This document shows positions 12,701 through 24,542 of a DNA stretch of 64,000 bases, piece after piece. The position numbers were made by a program, and so were the translations under genes. The notes under the pieces are model-generated. The model saw only the letters and a program-made list of their open reading frames with translations. It was not told the DNA's origin and did not search any database. The DNA comes from Lampris incognitus (taxonomy: Eukaryota > Chordata > Actinopteri > Lampriformes > Lampridae). The stretch is taken from the NCBI RefSeq assembly GCF_029633865.1, contig NC_079224.1:24298895-24362894 (forward strand), in the 5' to 3' direction. Each line of letters opens with the position of its first letter. Position 1 is the stretch's first letter.

Positions 12701-15700
12701 GGGTGTCGGACTCCGCCAAGGTTGTCCCTTGTCGCCAATTCTGTTTGTGATATTCATGGACAAGCTCTCAAGGCGCAGCCAAGGTGAGGAGTGTGTCCGT
12801 TTTGGGAACCTCAGAATTGCATCTCTGCTCTTTGCAGATGATGTAGTTTTGTTGGCTTCATCAGAACGTGACCTCCAGCATGCACTGGGGTGGTTTGTGG
12901 CTGACTGTGAAATGGCCGGGATGGCAATCAGCTACTCCAAGTCTGAGGCCATGGTTCTTTACCAGAAAATGGTGGATTGCTCCCTTCATGTTGGGGATGA
13001 GTTGTTGCCTCAAGTGAAGGAGTTCAAGTATCTCGGGGTCTTCTTCACGAGTGAGAGTAGGATGGAGCAGGAGATTGCAGACGGATTGGTGCAGCATCAG
13101 CAGTAATGCAGATGTTGTACCGGACCATTGTGGTGAAGAAGGAGCTGAGCCAGAAGGCAAAGCTCTCAGTTTACCGGTTAATCTTCATTCCAACCCTCAC
13201 CTATGGTCATGAGCTTTGGGTAGTGACCAAAAGGGTGAGATTGCGGATACAAGTGGCTGAAAGGAGTTTCCTCCGTAGGGTGTCTGGGCTCAGCCTTGGA
13301 GATAGGGTGAGGAGCTCGAACATCCGGACGGAGCTCAGAGTAGAGCCGCTGCTTCTTCACATCGAAAGGAGCCAGTTGAGATGGTTCGGGCATCTGATTA
13401 GGATGCTTCCTGGGCATCTTCCTTTGGAAGTTTTCCGGGTGAGACCCCGGGATAGACCCAGAACTCGCTGGAGAGACTAGGAAAGCATTGGGATCCCCCA
13501 GGAGGAGCTGGAGGGTGTTGCTGGGGAGAGGGACGTCTGGAGTGCCCTACTTAGCTTGCTGCCACTGCGACCCTGCCCCAGAGAAGCGGCTGAAAATGAA
13601 TAAATGGATGAATATTTTGTATCCAGAGATGCTATATTCATCTAATAGGGTGCAAAGGGCAGGGAGTGATGACACCACATTGGTCATGTGCAACATAATA
13701 TCATCAACATATAGCGAAATGACAGGTTTTTCCTGTTCAACCATAACATCCTCTAAAACAGGGTGAGCTCTTGTAGCAATTGCGAGAGGTTCAGTTGCCA
13801 ATGAGAAGAGAAGCAGGAACAAGGGACAACCCTGGCATGTACCACGTGACAAGGAGAAAAGAGATGAGACATTAGTATTTGTTCAAATCATTACTAATGG
13901 CTTGAGATAGAGTATCTGTATCATTCGTATCAAATTTGGACCAAAATTCATTTTTTGTAAAACTGCAAAAAGAAAGGACTATTCTAAATGATCAAATGCC
14001 TTTTTGGCATCTAATGAAAGGGCAGCTACAGGGGTATTAATTTTTTTAGCACAATGAATTATGTTGAGGAACCTTCAAATATTATCAGAGGAAAAGCGAT
14101 TTTGAATAAGCTGGTCTGATCTTTATTTATAGGGCTAGGTATTACATTGTCCAGTCTAGTGGCTATAACCTTGGTAAACACCTTATATTCTGATGATAGG
14201 AGGGCAATGGCTCTATAGGATCCATAGAGTTTTGGGTCTTGACCTGGTTTTAGCAGAACTGTAATCAGAGCCTGTTCTAAAGTTTTAGGTAGCTGGTAGA
14301 GCTCAATTGCTTGCTTAAACATATCAATTAGTGGTGTAATCAGACTAGATGCAAAAGCTTTGTAGTAGTCCATAGGGAACCCATCTGGCCCTGACAATCT
14401 TCCTCCTGAAAGCTTTCCTATTGCATCTAGAACTTCCTGTTTAGTAATGTCAGCCTCTAGATTGTCCCGTTTCTCCGCAGTCATCCCCAGAATGGCGAGT
14501 CCTTCTGAGAAGTTGTTCATTTTATGAGTATCTACACCCTGAGAAGAGTATAAGTCCCAATAAAATTCATTAAAGGTCTTATTGATAAGTTTAGGATTAT
14601 GAACTACAGTGGCACTACCTTTTGATCTTGACTGAAGAGATACTTCTTGAGCGATCCTCTTTTCGGATCTGCCAAGCTAATAATTTACCACTTTTATCCC
14701 CATGTTCATAATACTGTTGTTTAGTTCTAGCCATGGCATTTTCAATTACCCGAGTGGTTAGCATGTCATATTCAATGCTTTTTTTTGTTTAGAAAATCAA
14801 AAGTCATCTCATTTTGTGTTTGAAAATGTTCCCTTTCAAGATACCTAATCTCTGATACAAGTATTTTGGTTTTCAACAGATACTGCCCTTTTTTTTTCCA
14901 TGATGCATAACATAGTCTCACCTCTCAAATAAGCCTTTAAGGATTCCCATATAATTGTTGGTGAGGCAGTCCCTTTGTTAATGCCAAGAAAACTGTCAGT
15001 GTTGTTTCTGATAAGTTTAACCTGCATCATTGAGCAGGTGTATGAGGAATCGCCATAGTCTATTACTACTAGCAATGTTCTTCTGAGCCAGTGGTTCCCA
15101 ACCTTTTTTCCTTGGAGCCCCCCCTACTTGTAAGAAAAGCTGAGCCCCCCCTGGCCCGTGCACATACGCCAAATCAAATCAAATCAATTTTATTTGTATA
15201 GCCCAATATCACAAATTACAAATTTGCCTCAGTGGACTTAACAGCAATGCAACATCCTGTCCTTAGATCCTCTCATCGGATGAGGAAAAACTCCCTAAAA
15301 AACCCCTTTAACAGGGAGAAAAAATAGGAAGAAACCTCAGGGAGAGCAACAGAGGAGGGATCTCTCTCCCAAGACGGACAGCGTGCAATGGATGTTGTGT
15401 TCACGCAATTTACATAATACAACATTGAAAGAGGATAACAGAATTATAATGGACATAAAATTTATGAAGAACATGATGCACAGGATGCCAAGCAGTGTCC
15501 ACGTGCCAACGGAGCAGTCCAGGACCCACGCCAAGAGAAAAGTGATTCATTCCAAATATTTATTTGCAAAAATTAACATCAATTATAGTTTTTTTCCACC
15601 TTTATCTTCAAGAAATGTCTCGTTTCCATCCTCAGAACATCTGTGTTTAAATATCTTGTCTTGTGTAAGCGTAACTTCTTTTTTTCTTCCTTTTAACAAC

Positions 15701-18700
15701 CCAACAGAGTTAGGCCTGTTGTCATCTGACTCAGGCTCATTGAAACATCAACATAGTACTAGTTTTCATCTGACTCAGGCTCATTGAAATAACAATATAT
15801 TAGTACTGTTGTCATCTGACATCCACATGCACATCATGTAAAGTTGTGAACACTGTTTTTTTTTTTGATAGACAGTAGGCCTATGTGTTATTTTGGCTCT
15901 AACAGTAACGTTTTTATTGAGTCTGTACCATCCTGTCCATTCATAAACTAATAACACTGTTTTTTTTTTGGGGGGGGGGGGTTGACAGGCAGTTTGTGTT
16001 ATTTGGCTCACACAGTCACAATAACAATAACTTCTTCCTTACATTTTTTACTGAGTCTGTACCATCCTGTTCATTCATAAACCAATAACACTGTTTGTTT
16101 GGGGGGGTTTTGACAGGCAGTGTGTGTTATTTTGGCACACACAATAACAATAACTTCCTGCTTACATTTTTTTTTACTGAGTCTGTGCCATCCTGTTCAT
16201 TCAGAAACTAATGGCCACCTTGGGCTTGCATACCTTTGACCAGGGATGGAATATCAGGTGCGGTGCTTGTGATAGCCAGCCTAAAGTCCTGGTGTACATC
16301 GAGTCTGTTGCAGGCTTTTGTTTTTATTGTTACAAGGGTACTGAAGGCTGTCTCAGACACATACTATGTAGTGCTGAATGGGAGAATAACCCTTGTAACT
16401 GCATGTTTGGCCAGTCTGGGTGCAACAGCGTGTCCTTTGACTATCCAAAACTTTTTATATCCGTTCTCCTGGAAATATTTCGTTGACACCGAGTCGGCTT
16501 GAAGGTCAGCAAGCTCATCATAGCTGCAGCCCCACCTGTGCAGCATGCAACAAGGTTCTTGTAGGGCAGATTGTTGGATGAGAGCTAGGAGTCCACAGCC
16601 ATAAAAATATCCTGGCCTGCTGGCGTTTTGGTTAGATTGGTAGACAGAATGTCTTGTTTTAAGTCATCACTGTCAACATATTGCACATAAACGATGAGCA
16701 TGGACTCGTCTGACACTGTTGTTGTTTCATCCAACTGAATGGCAAAGGGAACATTCCTAAGCTTCTCGTGCAGCTGGTTCAGACAATCTCCAGCCATTTT
16801 ATCAATTCTGTCTTTGACGGTGTTGTCAGAGAGTGGGACGATTTTCACTTTATCAACCGCGTGTGGACCTCACAGCCTCTTTACAATTTTCAGACAGACG
16901 GGTTTGATAAGCTTCTCTCCAGTAGTGTGTGGCTTTTTAGCCTTGGCAATTAATAGCGAACACTCAAATGATGTCTCCGTGGCTCTGTGCAAATCACTGC
17001 CTGCTCATTCAAATGCTTTTCTGATGTCGACAGAGCTTCTTGATAGCGCCACTTGCTTTTTCCTCTCAAAAAATTCCTCACTTTCACCAATAGTCTCTTG
17101 ATGTTTTGTCTCTTGGTGTCGTCTAATTTTGCTTGGCTTCATGCTGTCGTTAGCTAGTTTCTCACCACACATGACACATTCTGGCCGAGACTTGTCCTGT
17201 CCTTCCATAAAACCAAAGTTAAGGTAGCTCTCAAAATAAAGCCTTACTTTCTTGACACTGGTTCGCTGCCATCATAGCTAGCCTTCGATGAGGATATTTG
17301 CCTACTTTTCTCGTCCTTTGTTTTTGTAGCTTCATTCTTTTTCAGCAACATAATCCCACTTTCAGTATTTTCACTTATGAGAGCAAAAATGGTATCAAAT
17401 TATTTCAGTTAAGAATTGACAGAAGGCTAATTTTAGCAGAGGTTGGTACCACACATCTGTTCTCTATGCCTCCATAACCAGAAGTCTGGTGGTACCAAAT
17501 TTATTCCTTTTCACAATTATTGAGGCCACTGTGCTTATGGGAACACTCGGCGCTTTAGAAATGGTCTTATACCCACCCTTGCCCTGATCTATGCATCATC
17601 ACAATTTTTTTTTTCAAAGATTATTTTTTAGCATTTTACGCCTTTTATTAGATAGCGATAGTCGAGAGAGACAGGAAAAGCAGGGGGGAGAGTGAGTGGA
17701 TGACATACAGAAAAGGGCCCAGGCTGGATTCGAACCCAGGATGCTGTGGTAAGGACTCGGTCTTATGTGGTACGCGCTGTATCAGGTGAGCCGCTAGGGC
17801 GCCCCCGCCTTATCACAATTTTATTATGGAGGTCTACAAGAGAGGTCCTTGGACTTCATGGCTCAGTTTTTGGCCTGACATGCAGTGTGAATTGTGGGAC
17901 CTTATATACACAGGTGTGTGCCTTTCTAAACTATGTCCAGTCAGTTCAGTTGGCCAGAGGTGGACTCCAATCAGTTCTAGACACATCTCAAGGATAATTA
18001 AAGCAAACAGGGTGCGCCTGACCACAATTTAGAGTACAACAACAGCAAGGGGTCTGAATACTTATGGGAGATTTCAGTTTTTGATATTTGATCAATTTGC
18101 AAAAATTTCTAAAGACATGTTTTCACTTCGTCATTATGAGTTATTGAGTGTGGATTGATGGGCAAAAATGGCAATTTTATCCATGTAAAATCAAATCTAC
18201 AGCACAAAGTGTGCAAAAAGTGAAGGGGTCTGAATACTTCCTGAAGCCACTGTGTCGTCAGTTTACTAATGGATGTTGAGCAAGTAATACTAGATGTCCG
18301 CTGTCGATGTTAATGTGGTCTGAAGAAACTCTTAATGGCAATAACGGAAGTCTCATAAAGCTGTCTTTTCATTAACCATTTTATGTAAAATGCCCTCTGC
18401 CGCTGTTTTCAAGTGTGAAAAATGTCCAAAGACCAACACAGTTTCCATTTGGCTTTTTGTCTTCCTCCAGGATGTGATTATTAAGATAATAACTAGTCTG
18501 CACTAAAATCTGTTAATTGCAATGATAAAAATCAGTTTGTTTTAAATGTTTTTATGACACATTGGTAAGTTGTCTGTGTAATCTGCTTAAATCACAATTT
18601 GTAAATAGTCTGGATATGAGATGCAAGTTCACACCAGATATAAAGGTGGCTATCATGTCCTGTGCCCTATCAACCTGTCTCACTGTATTGACATTACATA

Positions 18701-20891
18701 TTTGATATTGTAGATCCCCACTCAACAATACAAAATTTCCACCAAGACCAATAAGGTATATGACATCACTGAACGCAAGGTGAGTTCTGTGTACGAATAA
18801 GAAATTAGCTAGTTAATGTGTATTTTTAACAGAGATGAAGTGATGGTTCTTTTTGTCTTTCTCTATCTCTGTTTCTCTCTTTTGCAAAGTATTTTTGCAG
18901 CAACTTCTGTTACAAAGCCTCCAAGGAGTTTGAGCTGCAGATATCAAAAACCCCTCTATGGCTCAGGCAGAATGAGAGGTATGTATTGTTTCCTATTACA
19001 CCACTGAATCATGATAAAACGCTCAGATGTGGCATTGAAGTGAATAGTCTGACAAGAGCGCGTTTATCAAGATTAAAATAAAGCCTCATACACACTCTAA
19101 AGATCATATTTCTACTCTCCTTCACACTGGCAGTCCTCCAGAAATTACTTTGATGAAGAAAGGAGATGGGTATGTAACTGTTGCACTTATATTTTTTTCC
19201 AGTCAAAGTGGATGGATGAAATATCGGGATATGTAATATCCTTTAAAGAGATGGTCCAAATAGTGATCTGGTGTGATGGATGGATTAAATTAGGCTTAAA
19301 AAGAAATAGAGACTAATTAATTCGCTATCCCTGTCTGTGTTTAGGGGTTGTTCCGGTGAGGAGGTGACGCTGACTGAGAGGTGCCTCCAAGAGGAGGATA
19401 TAGAGAACCCTCCAGCTGTTGACCTCAACAGTTCTAAAGGCAGTTCGCAGGAATACTCCTCTGCTGCCCTCTCAGACAGTGATAGTAGTGATGGTGAACA
19501 GGACTTTGTCTCCAGTGTCGTTTCCCAGAAACAGGTACCCAGAGTACACTGGGGCAATCTGCCAAAACGCACAGATGAGGGTGGGCAAAGACAGTGCGTA
19601 AAGGAGGAGGGGCAGTCCATACAGAGGAGAGAGAGGGACAAAGAAAATGAAGTGCATCTACACAAAGAGATCCAACGTGAAAGTGTTATGAGGCGAAGAA
19701 CAGAGGGAGAAGAAAATAGACGAGAGTTGCTTGGATCCAAAAGAGAGATGGGCGCTGATGCTGAAAGTGCCAAAAGACCTCACATGGGAGATGTTGACCA
19801 GCCCAGCGGACCGGAGTTGCTCCCGGGGGAAAGAGAGTTGCTTGAGGGACAGTCTGTGGATGAAGCTATAGCCAGGTTCGGTTTGTGCACCATGACTGAG
19901 TCAGTCACAGAAACCAATCCCCTACTGACTGACACAACCCTGAGACAGGGCAGACGGCAGGCAAAGCACATGACTAACGTCACCTCTCCTTTATGTACAG
20001 ACTCAAACCCACCAGATAGCAGATCTCAATCCAATCTGCCATCTCCAACTCCCACCCCCATCGCTAAAGGCAGCACCAACTTTGCACAGCCCAGTCAACT
20101 CAACCTCAACATCAGCCAGGTGGGTATGAGTAAGAGAGGGGCAGCTGGGCTGAGGGACCTGCTCAAGCAGCACACGACCACAACCAAATGCGATTCTGTA
20201 CGACAGAACCTTCTTGAGGGCCTGAGAAAAACTCTGAAGCAATGGAGAACTGAGGAGACGCTGAAATTTCTGTATGGCACCGACAATCCTTCAGGCCTTC
20301 TCCCCTCTGAGAGAAAAGAAGAAAAGGAGGAAGATGTTGTGGAGGAGTTGGATGAAGATGACCTGGAAGAGGAGGAGATAGAGGAGGGAAGGGGAAGAGC
20401 CATGGCTCGTCACCTGTCCTTTCAGGACAGGCCGTTAGCTCCAGCTCCATGCTACATGATGCTGCAGAAGGAGGCACAATACATGGAGCGCAGGGTCAAG
20501 GAGTTCTTCAAAGGAACCTGGGTTGTGCCTGAGGAGGACAGTCCGCCACCTGGACACTCAAAGGTGAGAAAGGAGTAGATTAAAAAGGGGGGAGCGAGTG
20601 TACAAGGAAGGGTGGGAAGGAATCAGGGAATACAATGTGAGTTGAGTGTTGTTGTAAGTGTCAAGGGCCACTGGGGGGCACTATATGGAAAACAAACCGG
20701 AGAAACTTGATAGGTACACGTGCATTTAGTTAATGAGCCCAATACACCCACATCCCTGTTTACTTATCCTTTGTTCCCCCTGTTAGCTGACAGCCCAGGA
20801 CCAAAGTGGGACAGACCCAGTTCTTCCTGTTGTTGACTCTCATGCTCAACAACTTATCCAGAAACGCATCACAGTGGAGAAGCTCATCAGA

Positions 20892-20927
<36 letters not shown>

Positions 20928-23900
20928 ACGGACATGCTTGCATGCATGCACATGGTGTTCTTGACCATAAGAGCTTTTCTGCATAAATTTGACTTTAGCG
21001 CACAACTTTATCCATGTATAAATTAATAATAAATTGCAGTGTCAGTTCCATCCTGTAACCTTTGGGGTATACGGAAAAGTCAAGTCAAAGTCAAGTCAAG
21101 TCCATTTTATTTGTATAGCCCAATGAATATAAAACTTAAGTATGTCACTGCAAAAACTACAGATGCTCTTAAGTGATTAGTTGTTGTTTGTCAATTGATA
21201 AATCAAAAGAAATCTTTTAAAAATGGTTAATTGATTTTCAATTGAGCCAATAATAAAACTTTATACAACCAAAGAAATTACAATTAAGAGTCAACTTGTA
21301 GTTCCACTTAAAAATTCTGTCTTAAATGCTTGGATCTCTGAATTCATTAATTGATTTGCAAAAGGATTTTCTTTTTAACTTGTGTTACCCTGACAACTAG
21401 AATAGCTTGTCTTTTTATGAATACTGTTACTTCAGACATTTGTTAACACATTTTGTGTTGTTTCTCTGTGGTATGTAGTCTTAGAGACATTGTGAGGCCA
21501 TTAAGACTTAACATGAGTGACATCTCTACTGACCTCAACAACTTAGTGCGGACATTCAGGTAGGTGTAATGCCAGCATTTCCTTCAGGCCTGCCTAGCTG
21601 AGGGCACACAGACACACTTGCTTTGTCCCGTGGCTCTCCATTTATTTTGTTTATTGAACAATATGTACAAAATGCATGCATAGCACCAATGCATGCCTTT
21701 GCTTATGCAAAATTTAGAACCTGTATTCTCATTCTATATTCGCTTTCATCCTTCGCTATGATGCTGGGAAAGGGACAATAGAGCTATTTAGTAGTCAGAT
21801 TTACCACAGTGTCCCTCCTACTTAGTATAAAATGTCATGAGATAACAACCAAGAAAATAAGTGCCCGACTTGAACTCATTTCCTGCCATACAGATTCTCA
21901 ATGTACTGATTGGCTGGTAAGGATGTGGTCAACAGGAAGTGGTAATTGGCAGAATTCCTTTGTCAGTGATTTAATAGCAGTAGAGGCAACAGGGTAACAC
22001 GTCCAAAGGCCTGCTTCCAGGAATTCTCTTTTTGCAGTTCAGAGGCCCTGCTCAATGGCCTCTGCAGTTTAAACCAAAGAATATACACAACGCTGTCAGA
22101 GAAACATACATCATCCCTCTATTGAAGGGTGTGTTTTTGATGGTTGGTCAGGCCCTTTTCTTACCAATCTCCTAGCATACTTAATGTCCAAATCAGATAG
22201 CTGTAATATCTATGACCAGCTCCTATCGCAGATTAATTTTAATAGCCAGAAAGGCTTCTTTGATTATACTGTGAAGAATATTTATATTGAATATAAATAT
22301 CAAAGCTGAGGGTGAAAGTAGTTTCTTCCATGGCTTTTTTTTTTAATGTCTCTCATAACACACTATAACATTGTGTGATTCTTGAACTTTTTTCAGAAAA
22401 AGGTTGGGACTAGGGGAGGGGGGGTAATGTATCCTCCCACCTCAGGACCCAGGCACATAATTTTGCTGCTCTTGTAATGTGGGAACCTACTGAGCTGTAA
22501 GCCCACTGCTGACCCTGATTGAAGAAACACTCTTATGTAAAAACAGATGCTGTTTAACACGGGCTTCTGTAATTTACTTACACCTTCAATCTCTCTGTCT
22601 GTCTCTGCTGCAGGTTCACCAACTGCAATATCATCCACAGAACTCCAGAGTGGACACTCATAGCAGTGGTCATCCTCCATCTGTAAGTTTCTAGTGCATT
22701 TCTGTGTCTGAATGTATATGTGTATGGCTAATTCCACATGTACAAACAGTTTAACTGTATGCTCCTTAGCAGGGTTTATCTTGCAGAGAAAGGGAGATGA
22801 AGAGAGTCAGAGACAGAAAATATGGCTCAAGCATTATTTTCTTAGAGTAACACTAACGGGAGCAGCCAAAGGTAGTAGTAGTAGTAGAATACTATTTGAG
22901 CTTGAGCCAACTCGTAGCTACAGCTGGAAGTGGAGAATTTTCCTTCCTATGGATGCATGCACTCATCTGATTTATGGGACTAAAATTTGTTTGCTTTGCA
23001 TCAGTTGGTGCTTTAAAATAAACAGAAAACATCCTCTCTTACGGTTTCTACCATGCGAGTCTGCAGCCATCCACAAATTTCAAATTCATGGGAACGTCCG
23101 GGTAGTGTAGCGGTCTATTCCATTGCCTACCAACATGGGTATCGCCGGTTCGAATCCCCGTGTTACCTCCGGCTTGGTTAGGCGTCCCTACAGACACAAT
23201 TGGCCGTGTTTGCGGGCAGGAAGCTGGATGTAGGTGTGTGTCCTGGTCGCTGCACTAACGCCTCCTCTGGTCGGTCGGGGTGCCTGTTTGGGGGGGAGGG
23301 GGAACTGGGGGAAATAGCGTGATCCTCCCACGCGCTATGTCCCCTGGCAACACTCCTCACTGTCAGGGGAAAAGAAGTGGCTGGCTACTCCACATGTATC
23401 AGAGGACGCATGTGGTAGTCTGCAGCCCTCCCCGGATCGGCAGAGGGGGTCGAGCAACAACCGGGACAGCTCGGAAGAGTGGGGTAATTGGCCGGGTACA
23501 ATTGGGGAGAAAAGGGGGGCAATCCCCCCCTCAAAAAAAATTTTTTTTCAAATTCATTTGTATTTAAGTGCATGTTTTGAATGGAAAAATACATGGCACT
23601 ACCCCAGACACTACCAAAATCAGGCTGTCCTACCAAACTGAGAAATCAGACTCCAGGTTTACTCTTTTTGTATATGTCACGGGGGTGCGCCGGTGCCTCA
23701 CCTGGTGAGTAATGGCTAGAGTTTGCTAGAAATCGTGTGATAAAATATGAGACGTTCTGGTTGAAGATTTTATGGGCAGATGATTCTTGAAGACCAACTA
23801 GACCCAAATACCACTTTTCTGAGTTTGCATCCATCTAAAGGTGAAAAGCCATCCGTAAGCGCTGGGCTGCTCTTTGGACCAGGTGATGTAAGCGTAGCAG

Positions 23901-24462
23901 GAAACACAGCTGCAGATAATAAAATGAGTAATGGCTCTGCTATATTTAGGTGTGGTGATGAGCAACTATTAGCAATGACAATAGTCTATAGTTTTTGTTA
24001 AGGTTGGGGTTAATTTTGTTGAATGGCCCATCCAAAGCGCAGAGTGAAATTCCATTTAAAATGTGGCTTGACCTACAAGTTGCTGTCCGCCAATGGTCTC
24101 TATCTAATTTGGCAGAGTTAGAATAAATTTACATAAAGGAATGAGCACAGATTCCAAAATCAAACTATAAAGCTCATACAGAAGCAAGTAACATAACATG
24201 TATAATTGCTGTCAAAGGGTATTAATTATAGGCAGTTGAATACGTGATGGCGGTCTTTAACTTTTGAAAAACAAATGTTTATCATCAACAAAAGTTTTGG
24301 CTTCTTTTTGCATGAAGGAAGGAAAACTTCGTTCAATGCAACAAAATTTGGAAGTGCAACAGGAACAAAATGTGAAAAAGTTGAAGCATGTTGAGTCCGC
24401 AGTGTATGTGTATTTTGTAAAGCTCTCAAGGCTACGTGACATTGCTAAGGCCGTTGTCCTGA

Positions 24463-24509
<47 letters not shown>

Positions 24510-24510
24510 A

Positions 24511-24542
<32 letters not shown>

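Larger units (their letters stand above)
15086..17290 (-). mobile_element. hAT transposon fragment 2 with BED zinc finger
   Basis: It starts at a hAT-type end, CAGTGGTTCCCAACC. Minus-strand fragments include a BED-like finger at 17208-17005 ([21 protein letters not shown], then ETKH) and a transposase core at 16848-16585 ([18 protein letters not shown]). The frame is broken several times. It is a different copy from the hAT at 9712. A right terminus was not found. Confidence 0.72.
9011..18252. mobile_element. Tc1-like DNA transposon relic, split by nested insertions
   Basis: The left terminal region (9013-9290) carries AGTATTCAGACCCCTTCAC; the right terminal region (17980-18250) carries the inverse, GAAGGGGTCTGAATACTTCC. 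Both ends contain the inner inverted segments (GGCAATTTTATCCAT and its complement). Inside the right half, 17520-17930, are remains of transposase-region sequence (GAGGCCACTGTGCTTATGGG, TGTGGGACCTTATATACACA) as in vertebrate Tc1-like elements. About 8 kb of hAT, L1, SINE and other DNA sits between the halves. No intact transposase remains. Confidence 0.72.

Noticed and set aside
16211-16502. Plus-strand frames 16211-16486 and 16236-16502
   Set aside because: Opposite strand of the hAT transposase remnant; no family resemblance.
20095-20477. Minus-strand Ser-rich frames over rpap2 exon 8
   Set aside because: Antisense of the acidic rpap2 exon; the plus strand aligns with RPAP2 and keeps splice phase.
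23090-23180. Possible tRNA genes at SINE heads
   Set aside because: The B boxes are good, but the sequence does not fold into a full cloverleaf and continues into a SINE body with target-site duplications. The same holds for 9600, 17800, 35740, 48716 and 50016.
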